Source: Pseudoduganella rivuli (GTDB lineage: Bacteria; Pseudomonadota; Gammaproteobacteria; Burkholderiales; Burkholderiaceae_D). From it: a stretch of 64,000 nt of DNA. Location: the NCBI RefSeq assembly GCF_009674485.1, contig NZ_WKJJ01000003.1, forward strand, positions 248,001 to 312,000, written 5' to 3'. The position numbers were made by a program, and so were the translations under genes. This document shows, in pieces, positions 35,319-44,617 of the stretch (the first letter of the stretch is position 1; each line of letters opens with the position of its first letter). The notes below the pieces were generated by a model. It was not told the DNA's origin. It ran no database searches and was given only the letters and a program-made list of their open reading frames with translations.

Positions 35319-36506
35319 ATGCCGACCCAGCAAAGCCAAGCAGAGCAAAAAGTGCTCAGCGCCGTCCCAAGCCCCAATACCAGTGCGGCCCAGCCTCAAA
35401 CCGCCGGTGCGCCGCCCTCGAATACCCGTGTGCTGCTGATCGCCGGCCTGATCGCGCTGGCCGCCGCCGGCGCCGGTGGCCGCATGTGGTATCGCAGCCA
35501 TAACTTCGTCGAGACGGAAAATGCCTACGTCGCGGGCCACGTGCATCCGGTATCGAGCCGTATCGCCGGTGTCGTCAGCAAAGTGCTGATCGACGATAAC
35601 CAGCTGGTCAAGGAAGGCGACGTGATCGCCGAGCTGGATCCGTTCGACCAGACCGTGCGCGTCGAACAAATCCAGGCGCAAATCGCCGCCACCGAACAGC
35701 AGGTATTGCAGGCCGACGCGCAAATCGCCCAGGTCAATGCCCAGGCATCGGCCGCCGGCGCGCAAGTGGCGCAATCGCAGGCGCAATTGCTGCGCGCGAC
35801 GCAGGATGCCGAGCGTTTCGGCCAGCTGTATACCAGCCAGATGAAAGCCGTGTCGAAAGCCGAACTGGATGCGGCCAATGCGGCCCGCGCCAGCGCCACG
35901 GCCGACCTGGCCGCCCGTAAGGACAGCGCCGTTGCCGCCAAGGCGCAAATCGGTTCCGCCACCGCCGCGCGTGAAGTGCTGAAGGCGCAGGTCAACGTGT
36001 TGAAAGTGCAGTTGAAAGACGCGCAGCAGCAACTGGCTTATAACCGCATCACGGCGCCCGTGACGGGCCGGATCGGCAAGCGCACGTTGGAAGTGGGCCA
36101 GCGTATCCAGGCCGGCCAGCAATTGACGGCCATCGTGCAGGACAACGTGTGGGTGACGGCGAACTTCAAGGAAACCCAGTTGGCCGAACTGAAACCTGGC
36201 CAGCCGGTGCACCTGACCGTCGATGCGCTGCCGGGCAAGGAACTGGTTGGCCGCGTGGACAGCTTCTCGCCAGCGTCGGGCGCGCAATTCGCGCTGCTGC
36301 CGGCCGATAACGCCACCGGCAACTTCACCAAGATCGTGCAGCGCGTGCCGGTAAAAATCACGTTCAAGCAGGAAGATCTGAAAGCATTGCAGGGCCGCCT
36401 GGTGCCGGGCATGTCGGTCATCGCCGAAGTGTCGCTGAAGGAAACCGCCGCGTTCGACAAGGCGCAGGCCACCGCGCAAGCCAACGCGCAAAAGACTGCC
36501 CATTAA
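35319..36506 (+). CDS. HlyD-family efflux adaptor (EmrA-like)
   Basis: This 395-residue periplasmic adaptor has one N-terminal transmembrane helix (about residues 37-54) and the split biotinyl-lipoyl-like motif (ENAYVAGHVHPVSSRIAG and later YNRITAPVTGRIGKR) flanking a long Ala/Gln-rich coiled-coil hairpin. This is the EmrA type that works with 14-helix MFS pumps. GGAG precedes the ATG at 35319; the earlier start at 35283 overlaps the promoter. It is the first gene of an efflux operon of three, divergent from the TetR gene. Confidence 0.93.
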   Translation: MPTQQSQAEQKVLSAVPSPNTSAAQPQTAGAPPSNTRVLLIAGLIALAAAGAGGRMWYRSHNFVETENAYVAGHVHPVSSRIAGVVSKVLIDDNQLVKEGDVIAELDPFDQTVRVEQIQAQIAATEQQVLQADAQIAQVNAQASAAGAQVAQSQAQLLRATQDAERFGQLYTSQMKAVSKAELDAANAARASATADLAARKDSAVAAKAQIGSATAAREVLKAQVNVLKVQLKDAQQQLAYNRITAPVTGRIGKRTLEVGQRIQAGQQLTAIVQDNVWVTANFKETQLAELKPGQPVHLTVDALPGKELVGRVDSFSPASGAQFALLPADNATGNFTKIVQRVPVKITFKQEDLKALQGRLVPGMSVIAEVSLKETAAFDKAQATAQANAQKTAH

Positions 36507-36545
36507 CCAACGAAATTCGCCAGGAAATTCGCAAGGGAGTTCGCA

Positions 36546-38141
36546 ATGAGCAGTGCAACCCTCGACAGGGCGCCGCAACTGGCCGTGGAAGGCCAGAAGG
36601 TCGACGCCCGCACATGGATCGCCGTGGCGGCCGGCATGCTGGGCGCCTTCATGGCGGTGCTGGACATCCAGATCACCAACGCATCGCTGAAAGATATTCT
36701 CGGCAGCCTGAACGCCACGCAGGAAGAGGGTTCGTGGATTTCCACCGCCTACCTGGTGGCGGAAATCATCGTGATCCCGCTGACGGCGCTGTTGACCCGC
36801 GTCTTCGGCGCACGCCGCTACATGATGGGCACCACGGCGCTGTTCCTGCTGTTTTCAACGCTGTGCGGCGCCGCATGGAATCTGCCCAGCATGATCGTGT
36901 TCCGCATGGCGCAAGGCTTTACGGGCGGCGCGCTGATTCCGATGGCGATGACGCTGGTGATGGCCAAGCTGCCGCCATCGAAGCGCGCGGTCGGCATGGC
37001 CGTGTTCGGCCTGACCGCCACCTTGGCGCCGTCGATGGGCCCGACCTTGGGTGGCTACCTGAGCGAACTGTATGGCTGGCCGTCGATCTTTTACATCAAC
37101 TGGGTGCCTGGCATCCTGCTGATCTGCGGTATCGCGTATGGTCTCGATAAAGAGAAAAACCAGTTGCACCTGTTGTTCAAGGCGGACTGGATCGGCATCG
37201 GTTTCATGGCGCTGGGCCTGGGTTCGCTGACGATTTTCCTGGAAGAGGGCAACAGCAAGGACTGGTTCGATTCCGCTTTCATCTGGGCCTTCGCGTCGCT
37301 GGCGCTGATCGGTCTGCTGGGCTGGGTCGTCACCAGCGCCACCCGCGCCGACCCGTTCGTCAACCTGAGCCTGTACGGCCAGCGCAACTTCCTGGTAGCC
37401 ACGGCCTTGTCCGCGGTATTCGGCATGGCGCTGTATGGTTCGTCGTTCCTGCTGCCGTTGTACCTGGGCCAGATCGCCAACTACACGCCGATGCAGATCG
37501 GCGAAGTGATCATGTGGGCCGGCTTGCCGCAATTGTTCATCATGCCGTTCGTGGCCAAGCTGTCGTCGAAAATCGATAACCGCATCCTGTGCTCGTTCGG
37601 CCTGTTCATGTTCGGCCTGTCGTGCCTGATGAATGCCTACATGGACGCCACCACCGGCTATGACCAGCTGGTGCTGTCGCAAGTGGTGCGCGCGCTGGGC
37701 CAGCCGTTTGTCATGCTGACCCTGTCGAACTTCGCGATGCAGGGCATTGCACCGAAAGACATGCCGTCCGCATCGAGCCTGTTCAACATGACGCGCAACC
37801 TGGGCGGCTCGGTCGGCATCGCCTTGCTGGCCACGTCGCTGACGCAGCGCGAACATTTCCACTCGCAGCGCCTGGGCGAAGCCATCACGTCGTTCTCGCC
37901 GGCCGTGCAGGAACGCCTGGCCAGCATGACGCAGGCATTCATTGCCAAGGGCATCGACGCCGCCGGCGCAGCGGACAAGGCATTGAAAGCCATCGATGGC
38001 ATCGTACGGCGCGAATCGTATGTGATGGCCTATAACGACGGCTTCTTTATCGTCAGCGCGATCCTGATGGCCTGCATCGTTGTGATGTGGCTGTCGGACG
38101 AAGTGAAATCCCCTTCCGGCGGCGGCGCCGGCGCGCACTGA
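36546..38141 (+). CDS. DHA2-family MFS efflux permease (EmrB/QacA type)
   Basis: This 531-residue inner-membrane drug:proton antiporter has about 14 transmembrane segments. The family motifs are FMAVLDIQITNASLKDI in helix 1 (motif D1), WISTAYLVAEIIVIPL and a motif C-like TLAPSMGPTLGGYL in helix 5. It pairs with the adaptor upstream and the NodT channel downstream to form a tripartite pump spanning both membranes. AAGGGAG lies before the ATG. Substrates are probably hydrophobic or cationic toxic compounds but are not determinable here. Confidence 0.94.
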   Translation: MSSATLDRAPQLAVEGQKVDARTWIAVAAGMLGAFMAVLDIQITNASLKDILGSLNATQEEGSWISTAYLVAEIIVIPLTALLTRVFGARRYMMGTTALFLLFSTLCGAAWNLPSMIVFRMAQGFTGGALIPMAMTLVMAKLPPSKRAVGMAVFGLTATLAPSMGPTLGGYLSELYGWPSIFYINWVPGILLICGIAYGLDKEKNQLHLLFKADWIGIGFMALGLGSLTIFLEEGNSKDWFDSAFIWAFASLALIGLLGWVVTSATRADPFVNLSLYGQRNFLVATALSAVFGMALYGSSFLLPLYLGQIANYTPMQIGEVIMWAGLPQLFIMPFVAKLSSKIDNRILCSFGLFMFGLSCLMNAYMDATTGYDQLVLSQVVRALGQPFVMLTLSNFAMQGIAPKDMPSASSLFNMTRNLGGSVGIALLATSLTQREHFHSQRLGEAITSFSPAVQERLASMTQAFIAKGIDAAGAADKALKAIDGIVRRESYVMAYNDGFFIVSAILMACIVVMWLSDEVKSPSGGGAGAH

Positions 38142-38160
38142 TATACGAAAGGTTTGAATC

Positions 38161-39594
38161 ATGATGAAACGTATTACCCTGGCAGCCCTGGTGGCATCGG
38201 CCACCCTCGTATTGACTGGCTGCGCCACCGTGGGCCCTGAATTTTCCGCGCCAAAAAACGTGGCGGAAGCGAACTTCCGCCACGCGCAGGGGAGCGCTGA
38301 AGCGCGCCTGCCGGCACAATGGTGGAGCGTGTACGGCGACGACACCTTGAACCGGCTGGAACAAGGCGCGCTGCGCGGCAATCCGACCGTCAAAGCCGCC
38401 GCGCAGCGCCTGCTGCAGGCGCAGGCGCAACTGGGCGTGGTGAAATCCAGCCAGGGGCCGGCCGTCAACGTCAGCACCGGCGTGTCGAATTCGCGCACGT
38501 CGGCCAACACGTCGCAAGGGCTGGCGCTGGGTCACCGTTCGATCCACGGCGACAACTATTCGGTGGGCGCGTCGCTGTCGTATGAAGTCGACCTGTGGGG
38601 CCGCGTGCGCCGCCTGGTGGAAGCTTCCGACGCGCAGGCGCTGGCCGCCGAGGCGGACCGCGACGGCGTGCTGTTGCTGCTGTCGGCGCAAGTGGCGTCG
38701 AATTATTGGCAGTTGCGCGGCCTCGATGCGGAAATCGCCATCCTGAACGGTGCACTGGACACCCGCCGCGAGACGGAAGAACTGGTCAATGCGCGTTTCA
38801 ACGCGGGGCTGTCGAACGAACTCGATACGTCGCGCGCCCGCATCGAACGCGCCAACGCGGAAGCGGACTTGCAGGAAGCGCAGCGCCAGCGCAATGCGCT
38901 GGAACACAGCCTGGCCGTGCTGACGGGCGCGTCGCCATCGTCCATGCAATTGCCTGCCGCCGGCGCATCGCTGCCGCAGCCACCGAGCATCCCGGTCGGC
39001 CTGCCGGCCAGCCTGCTGTCGCAGCGTCCCGATTTGGCCGGCAGCGTCGCCGCGCTGCGCGCATCGAATGCGCAGATCGGCGTGGCCGAAGCGGCGTTTT
39101 ATCCGTCGATCAGCCTGACGGGCAATTTCGGCTTTGCGTCGGAAAGCCTGGGCGACATCACCAAGGGCGGTTCGCGCCAGTTCAGCATCGGCCCGCTCGC
39201 GCTGTCGCTGCCCATCTTCGACAGCGGCCGCAACGACGCCAACCTGAAGCTAGCCAAGGCCCGCTATGAGGAAGCGCTGGCCAACCACGAAGGCCGCCTG
39301 CTGACGGCGCTGCGCGAAGTGGAAGATGCGCTGTCGGACGTGCAGCAAAAGCAGAAGCAGCAGCAAGTGCAGGCGCAATCGCGCGAAGCGGCAACCCGCG
39401 CCTATCTGGTGGCGCGCGCCCGCTATGAGCGCGGCCTGTCGACCTACCTGGACGTGACCGATGCCCAGCGCAGCGCGCTGGCCGCCGACCGCGCCGCCGC
39501 GCAAATCACGACGCAGCGCTTGCTGGCCACCGTGGCCGTGGCGCGTGCACTGGGCGCGGGCTGGCAGCCGTCGCCGGCGCTGGCGGCACAATGA
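38161..39594 (+). CDS. NodT-family outer-membrane efflux lipoprotein
   Basis: This 477-residue TolC-like channel of the RND/MFS outer-membrane factor family has a lipoprotein signal peptide with lipobox LTGC (Cys21). It then shows the duplicated coiled-coil/beta layout with SVGASLSYEVDLWGRVR and FYPSISLTGNFGFASESLG. It forms the outer-membrane duct of the pump encoded by the two upstream genes, 19 bp away. Two ATG codons lie in tandem; either can be the start. No terminator was seen directly after the gene. Confidence 0.93.
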   Translation: MMKRITLAALVASATLVLTGCATVGPEFSAPKNVAEANFRHAQGSAEARLPAQWWSVYGDDTLNRLEQGALRGNPTVKAAAQRLLQAQAQLGVVKSSQGPAVNVSTGVSNSRTSANTSQGLALGHRSIHGDNYSVGASLSYEVDLWGRVRRLVEASDAQALAAEADRDGVLLLLSAQVASNYWQLRGLDAEIAILNGALDTRRETEELVNARFNAGLSNELDTSRARIERANAEADLQEAQRQRNALEHSLAVLTGASPSSMQLPAAGASLPQPPSIPVGLPASLLSQRPDLAGSVAALRASNAQIGVAEAAFYPSISLTGNFGFASESLGDITKGGSRQFSIGPLALSLPIFDSGRNDANLKLAKARYEEALANHEGRLLTALREVEDALSDVQQKQKQQQVQAQSREAATRAYLVARARYERGLSTYLDVTDAQRSALAADRAAAQITTQRLLATVAVARALGAGWQPSPALAAQ

Positions 39595-39630
39595 TTGCTA
39601 ATTTTTGGTTGGGGATGTAGTTCCTGGCTG

Positions 39631-39673
39631 TGCATTTATTCCTTTGGTGTGGACGGCGATACTGGCTGCGCAT
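39631..39673 (+). promoter_or_regulatory. Conserved promoter block shared with the paralogous gene
   Basis: The sequence GCATTTATTC, then CTTTGGTGTGGACGG, then GATACTGGCTGC at about 39631-39673 recurs before the second dehydrogenase gene at about 41250-41290 with few changes. GATACT is a plausible -10 box. Shared control by the LysR protein between them is inferred. Confidence 0.55.
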
Positions 39674-39708
39674 TGCAACCTTATTCACTACGCATCAAAG
39701 GAATCCTC

Positions 39709-40308
39709 ATGAAAATCATCGTTATCGGCGCTGCCGGCACCATCGGCACGGCCGTCGTGGAAGAACTGGGCCGCCGCCACGACATCGTCGCCGTAGGTAA
39801 GTCTCGCGGCCAATACCAGGCCGACATGACCGATTACGCGCAAGTGCAGGCGCTGTTCGGCAAGGTCGGCAAGGCCGATGCCGTGGTCGTGGCCGCGGGC
39901 ATCATGGCGCTGGAACCGCTGGCCGGCATGACGCCGGAGCGTTTCCGCGTGGGCCTGAACAGCAAGCTGATGGGGCAGGTTCATGTCGCGCTGGCGGCCC
40001 AGCATGCGTTGAACGATGGCGGCTCGATCACGCTGACCAGTGGCATCGACGTGTACCACCCGATCCGTCATGCGGCCAACGCCGTCACGTCGAATGCCGC
40101 CGTGGAAGGTTTCGTGCGCGGCGCCGCCATTGAGCTGGCGCGCGGCATCCGCATCAACGCCGTCACGCCGGGATTGCTGACGGAATCGAAGGAAGCCTAC
40201 GGCCACCTGTTCCCCGGCTTTGAAACCGTGCCGGCGCGCAGGGTGGCGCTGGCGTATGCGCGCAGCGTGGAGGGGGCGCAGACCGGGCAGATTTACAAGG
40301 TCTGGTAA
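39709..40308 (+). CDS. Short-chain dehydrogenase/reductase (copy 1)
   Basis: This 199-residue protein has the dinucleotide-binding motif VIGAAGTIGTAVVEEL. It retains Ser in SITLTSGIDV and a shortened core typical of small NAD(P)-binding relatives of the SDR family; the Tyr-x-x-x-Lys catalytic pair is not evident where expected. That raises the possibility of a non-classical reductase or a binding-only protein. It is 600 nt long, the same as its paralogue at 41324, with which it shares most residues. Start at 39709, at the dinucleotide motif. It overlaps the 3' end of the LysR gene on the opposite strand. Confidence 0.85.
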   Translation: MKIIVIGAAGTIGTAVVEELGRRHDIVAVGKSRGQYQADMTDYAQVQALFGKVGKADAVVVAAGIMALEPLAGMTPERFRVGLNSKLMGQVHVALAAQHALNDGGSITLTSGIDVYHPIRHAANAVTSNAAVEGFVRGAAIELARGIRINAVTPGLLTESKEAYGHLFPGFETVPARRVALAYARSVEGAQTGQIYKVW

Positions 40309-41210
40309 GGCAACGGCACCTCCGGCCCGAAGCGCTCCAGCATGAACTCGATAAACGTCGCCAGCTTTGGCGTGGGTTGCCGGTCGCGCGGGTAAATCAG
40401 ATGCATGGGGCGGGGCACCGGCAGGCAATCGGCCAGCACAGGCACCAACCGTCCGGCCGCGATATCCTGCGCCAGCAATAATTCCGCCTGCATCACGAGG
40501 CCGAAGCCATTGAGCGCGGCCATGCGCAATGCCTGGCCGCTGCTGGAGCGGAAGCGGCTTTCACGGGGCCGCGCCGCGCTGCGCTCGCCATTGGCTTCGC
40601 GCAGGCGCCAGCGCATTTGCGGCGTCCATTGCATGAAGTCCAGGCATTCGTGTTGCGCCAGGTCGGCCGGCGTACGGGGCACGCCGTGCTGTTCCAGGTA
40701 CGCGGGCGACGCGCAAATCACCATCGCATAGGGGCGCAACGCCCGCGCCACCATCGCGGAATCCTCCAGGTCGCCGATGCGGATGGCCGCGTCATAGCCT
40801 TCGTCGACCAGGTCGACCACGCGGTCGTTCAAATTCAAGTCCAGGCTCACTTCCGGATGCGCGCGCAAATAATCCGTCATGGCGGGACTGACCCATTCGC
40901 TGCCGAACGACACGGGCGCCGTGATTTTCAGCTTACCCCGTGGCGCCGCCCGCATGGCTTCCGCGCCGGTTTCCGCCTGCCGGATTTGCGCCAGGATGGC
41001 GCGGCACTGGTCCGCGTACTGGCGGCCGATTTCCGTCAGGCTCTGGCGGCGCGTGGTGCGCGTCAGCAGCCGCGCGCCCAGCAGGGATTCCAGCGCCTTG
41101 ATGTGCTTGCCCACCATGACGGGTGAAATGCGGAATGCTTCCGCCGCCTGCGTAAAACTGCCCGCGTCGACGGCCGCGACAAACACTTCCATGCTGCGCA
41201 ATTTATCCAT
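40293..41210 (-). CDS. LysR-family regulator between the two dehydrogenase paralogues
   Basis: This 305-residue LysR regulator has the N-terminal helix-turn-helix MEVFVAAVDAGSFTQAAEAF...PVMVGKHIKALE and the effector domain of the CrgA-like group (GKLKITAPVSFGSEWVSPAM). The start is at 41210 where similarity begins; a longer frame extends to 41300. Its gene ends 16 bases inside the convergent dehydrogenase 1 and is divergent from dehydrogenase 2, with the shared promoter block nearby. The arrangement strongly suggests it controls the flanking pair in response to a compound they act on. Confidence 0.9.
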   Translation of the reverse strand: MDKLRSMEVFVAAVDAGSFTQAAEAFRISPVMVGKHIKALESLLGARLLTRTTRRQSLTEIGRQYADQCRAILAQIRQAETGAEAMRAAPRGKLKITAPVSFGSEWVSPAMTDYLRAHPEVSLDLNLNDRVVDLVDEGYDAAIRIGDLEDSAMVARALRPYAMVICASPAYLEQHGVPRTPADLAQHECLDFMQWTPQMRWRLREANGERSAARPRESRFRSSSGQALRMAALNGFGLVMQAELLLAQDIAAGRLVPVLADCLPVPRPMHLIYPRDRQPTPKLATFIEFMLERFGPEVPLPYQTL

Positions 41211-41249
41211 GATTACAAATCCATAGTTCGGAATGTTGTAAATCCTAAC

Positions 41250-41290
41250 GCATTTATTCTTTTTGTGACGGAAGCGATACTGGCTGCACT
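41250..41290 (+). promoter_or_regulatory. Second copy of the conserved promoter block
   Basis: GCATTTATTC, CTTTTTGTGACGG, then GATACTGGCTGC at about 41250-41290, matching the block before the gene at 39709 with small indels. It lies between the LysR gene and the divergent dehydrogenase. Confidence 0.55.
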
Positions 41291-41323
41291 TCACCCACAC
41301 CTGAACACTTCAAGGAGAACAGC

Positions 41324-41923
41324 ATGAAAGTCATCGTTATCGGCGCCACCGGCACCATCGGCAAAGCCGTCGTGGAACAACTGGGCAAGCGCCATGAAAT
41401 CGTCACCGTGGGCAGCAACAGCGGCCAGTACCAGGCGGACATCAGCGATATCGGGCAAGTCCGCGCGCTGTTTGAGAAAATCGGCAAGGCCGACGCCGTG
41501 GTGGTGACGGCGGGTGCGCTGGCGTTCGCGCCGCTGGCCGACTTCACGCCGGAACAAATGCGGGTGGGGCTGGACAGCAAATTGATGGGCCAGGTCAACG
41601 TGGCGCTGGTGGCGCAGCATGCGTTGAACGATGGCGGCTCCATCACGCTGACCAGCGGCAGCGTATCGGAGCTGACGATCCGCAACGGCGCCAGCGCTTC
41701 GCTGGTCAATTCCGCGCTGGACGGTTTTGTGCGCGGCGCGGCCATCGAACTGCAGCGCGGCATCCGCATCAATGTCGTCAGCCCGACGCTGCTGACGGAG
41801 TCGCTTGAAGCGTATGGCGAATACTTTATCGGCTTTGAAACCGTGCCGGCCAGCCGCGTGGCGTTGGCATATAGCCGCAGTGTGGATGGCGCGCAGACCG
41901 GGCAAGCCTATAAGGTCTGGTAA
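41324..41923 (+). CDS. Short-chain dehydrogenase/reductase (copy 2)
   Basis: This 199-residue paralogue of the gene at 39709, of identical length, has VIGATGTIGKAVVEQLGKRH at the cofactor site, LDSKLMGQVNVALVAQHALN, and SITLTSGSV. As in the first copy, the expected Tyr-x-x-x-Lys is not clear. AAGGAG precedes the ATG. The gene is followed within 60 bp by the M49-like peptidase. Shared regulator and duplication suggest an adaptive pathway that uses two similar enzymes. The substrate is unknown. Confidence 0.85.
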   Translation: MKVIVIGATGTIGKAVVEQLGKRHEIVTVGSNSGQYQADISDIGQVRALFEKIGKADAVVVTAGALAFAPLADFTPEQMRVGLDSKLMGQVNVALVAQHALNDGGSITLTSGSVSELTIRNGASASLVNSALDGFVRGAAIELQRGIRINVVSPTLLTESLEAYGEYFIGFETVPASRVALAYSRSVDGAQTGQAYKVW

Positions 41924-41981
41924 GCGGCTGGACACAATGTCACAATTGGCGCCTTTCCACTTTCCACAAGAAAGGCGTTCA

Positions 41982-43679
41982 ATGAAAAAACTGCTGCCCC
42001 TGCTGCTGGCCGCCATCGGTACTGCCGTTACAGCGGCCCCTGCGACTGTCGGCGAATTGCAAGCCATGACCAAACGTTTCGCGCCCGTGGCGCTGAAGGC
42101 GGATGCGTCGAAACTGTCGGCCGGCGACAAGAAAGCCATCGCCAAACTGATCGAAGCGGCCAAGGTCATCGACGTGCTGCAACTGCGCCAGCGCTGGGCC
42201 GGCAATGAAGCCCTGTGGGCGGCGCTGAAAAAGGACAAGACGCCGCTGGGCAAGGCGCGGCTGGACTACTTCTGGCTCAACAAGGGGCCATGGTCGATCA
42301 TCGATGGCAACACGTCGTTCCTGCCGCAGCACGTCGGCGGCGTGACGGTGCCGGACAAGAAACCGGAAGGCGCGAATTTCTATCCGGAAGGCAGCACGAA
42401 AGAAGCGCTGGAAACGTGGATCAACGGCTTGCCCAAGTCGGACAAGGAACAGGCGCAGTGGTTCTTCACCACCATCCGCGCCGGCGCCGACATGAAGTTC
42501 AAGACCGTCAAGTATTCGGATGAATACAAGCCGGAACTGGACAAGCTGGCGAAACTCTTGAAGGAAGCGGCGGCCGCCACCGACAACGCGTCGCTGAAAA
42601 AATTCCTGGAATTGCGCGCCGACGCGTTCCTGTCGAACGATTACCTGGCGTCCGACTTTGCGTGGATGGACCTGGATTCGCCGGTCGACGTGACGATCGG
42701 CCCGTACGAAACGTATAACGATGAACTGTTCGGCTACAAGGCGGCGTTCGAAGCCTATGTCAGCATCCGTGACCAGAAGGAAACCGACAAGCTGAATTTC
42801 TTCGCGCAGCACATGCAGGAACTGGAAGACAACCTGCCGCTCGATGCGCAATACCGCAACCCGAAGGTGGGCGCGCTGGCGCCGATGGTGGTGGTCAACC
42901 AGGTGTATGGCGCGGGTGACGGCAACATGGGCGTGCAGACCGCCGCGTATAACCTGCCCAACGATGAGCGGGTGATCAGCCAGCGCGGTTCCAAGCGCGT
43001 CATGCTGAAGAACGTGCAGGAAGAAAAATTCAAGGCCACCCTGACGCCGATTTCCAAACTGGTGCTGCGTCCGCATGACCAGAAAGACCTGGACTTCGAT
43101 TCCTTCTTCACGCACATCCTCGCGCATGAAATCATGCACGGGCTGGGGCCGCATGCCACCACCGTCAATGGTCAGCCGTCGACGCCGCGCCAGGATTTGA
43201 AGGAAGCGTATTCCACCATCGAAGAGGCGAAAGCCGACATCACGGGCCTGTATGCGCTGATGCACATGATGGACAAGGGGCAACTGAAAAACTCGCTGGG
43301 ACAGGGCGAGGAAGCCGAACGCAAGCTGCACACGACGTTCCTGGCGTCGGCGTTCCGCACGCTGCACTTCGGGCTGACGGATTCGCATGCGCGCGGCATG
43401 GCGATTCAGGTCAATTACCTGCTGGACAAGGGCGGCTTCGTGTCGCACGGCGATGGCTTGTTCTCCGTGGATTTCAAGAAAATCAAGCAGGCCGTGCTGG
43501 ACCTCGACCGTGAATTCCTCACCATCGAAGCCACCGGCGACTATGCGCGCGCGAAGGACATGATGACCAAATACGTGGTCATCCGTCCGGAAGTGCAAAA
43601 GGCGCTGGACAAGATGAAGACCGTGCCGAACGATATCCGTCCGTCATTCCCCACGGCGGAAGCGTTGTTGAAGCGGTAA
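41982..43679 (+). CDS. Secreted M49-like zinc metallopeptidase
   Basis: This 565-residue exported protein has a signal peptide (MKKLLPLLLAAIGTAVTAAP) and a zinc site H382-E-I-M-H386, with a downstream EEAKAD motif at 414-419. This order is that of dipeptidyl peptidase III (M49) relatives, although M49 itself normally has HExxxH. The spacing between HExxH and EEAKAD fits a metallopeptidase. No homologue is named with certainty: it may be a bacterial M49-related family. The ATG at 41982 starts the signal peptide; the open frame reaches back to 41805 within the preceding gene, but that is not coding. Confidence 0.8.
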   Translation: MKKLLPLLLAAIGTAVTAAPATVGELQAMTKRFAPVALKADASKLSAGDKKAIAKLIEAAKVIDVLQLRQRWAGNEALWAALKKDKTPLGKARLDYFWLNKGPWSIIDGNTSFLPQHVGGVTVPDKKPEGANFYPEGSTKEALETWINGLPKSDKEQAQWFFTTIRAGADMKFKTVKYSDEYKPELDKLAKLLKEAAAATDNASLKKFLELRADAFLSNDYLASDFAWMDLDSPVDVTIGPYETYNDELFGYKAAFEAYVSIRDQKETDKLNFFAQHMQELEDNLPLDAQYRNPKVGALAPMVVVNQVYGAGDGNMGVQTAAYNLPNDERVISQRGSKRVMLKNVQEEKFKATLTPISKLVLRPHDQKDLDFDSFFTHILAHEIMHGLGPHATTVNGQPSTPRQDLKEAYSTIEEAKADITGLYALMHMMDKGQLKNSLGQGEEAERKLHTTFLASAFRTLHFGLTDSHARGMAIQVNYLLDKGGFVSHGDGLFSVDFKKIKQAVLDLDREFLTIEATGDYARAKDMMTKYVVIRPEVQKALDKMKTVPNDIRPSFPTAEALLKR

Positions 43680-43809
43680 GTTTGGGATGTAAGCTGTTGT
43701 CGCTTGTTCTATAAAGTATTGATTTTACAAGGAAATATTTTGTAACAGCTGCGGCAATCTGCTTACATCTTAACGATAGGCATGTATAGTTTCTTCGAGG
43801 AGAGACATC

Positions 43810-44505
43810 ATGCTGAAACCCGCTACCTTGCTGTTGACTGCGTCATTTGCCTTGCCATCGGTGGCATCGGCCGCCCAATTGACGGACATGGAAACGCGCT
43901 GGCTGCAAGCCGGCGCCGCCGTGCTGGCCTATGCCAAGGGACAGTTGAAGTTGCCGGTCGATATCGTGGTGCAGCCGCAGGCGGCGCCCGGCGCGGTGCC
44001 GCTGGCCATGGGTTTCGATGGCGGGCGCTGCAAGCTGGTGTTTTCCATGCGCGGCAATGACACGGCAGAAGACGTGTTGAAAGGCGTGCCGGCGGAGCGC
44101 CAGGCGCTGATGATCGAAGCCATGACGGCGCATGAGATTGGCCACTGCTGGCGCCATGCGCAGGGCAACTGGCATGCCGTGCCGGCGGGTTTCCAGGAGC
44201 GCGCCGCCGAGCCCGCCGCATCGCCGGAAACCGTCCGGATGACGCGGCAATTGCGCGAGACGCGCCGCGAGGAAGGCTATGCCGACCTGGCTGCGCTGGC
44301 ATGGATACAACAGCGCCGTCCCGCCGATTACCGCATCGTTTACCAATGGCTGCACCAGGTGCGCGAAGCGCAGCCCGACACCCATGTGTCGCACGACACC
44401 CAGGCCTGGTTGCAGCTGGCCACCGATGGCCATGTACTGGCTGGAAATTCACCGTTCGAACAGGCAAATTCCTTGTGGAATAAGGCGATGTTGTCCGCCG
44501 ACTGA
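43810..44505 (+). CDS. Secreted putative zinc metalloprotease, unknown family
   Basis: This 231-residue protein has a signal peptide (LKPATLLLTASFALPSVASA) and the zinc motif H108-E-I-G-H112 followed by CWRHAQG. A second acidic motif, EEGYADLAALAWI (154-), would supply a third ligand. Architecture suggests a small periplasmic peptidase, but I do not recognise the family. GAGGAG precedes the ATG. It lies just after the M49-like gene, separated by 130 bp, so the two may be related in role but probably have separate promoters. Confidence 0.75.
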   Translation: MLKPATLLLTASFALPSVASAAQLTDMETRWLQAGAAVLAYAKGQLKLPVDIVVQPQAAPGAVPLAMGFDGGRCKLVFSMRGNDTAEDVLKGVPAERQALMIEAMTAHEIGHCWRHAQGNWHAVPAGFQERAAEPAASPETVRMTRQLRETRREEGYADLAALAWIQQRRPADYRIVYQWLHQVREAQPDTHVSHDTQAWLQLATDGHVLAGNSPFEQANSLWNKAMLSAD

Positions 44506-44617
44506 ATCATTTTTATTGTTGTGCCAACGCTGCCGGACTATGTTGGGTAGCGTACAGAGCGCACTGCTTGTCAGGAGTTTAATGGTTGCGTACACCATCA
44601 CTGAGGGAGGACGCACC

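Noticed and set aside
36855..38510. 551-codon frame opposite the EmrB/NodT genes
   Set aside because: Antisense Gln/Arg/His-rich string over two well-supported genes.
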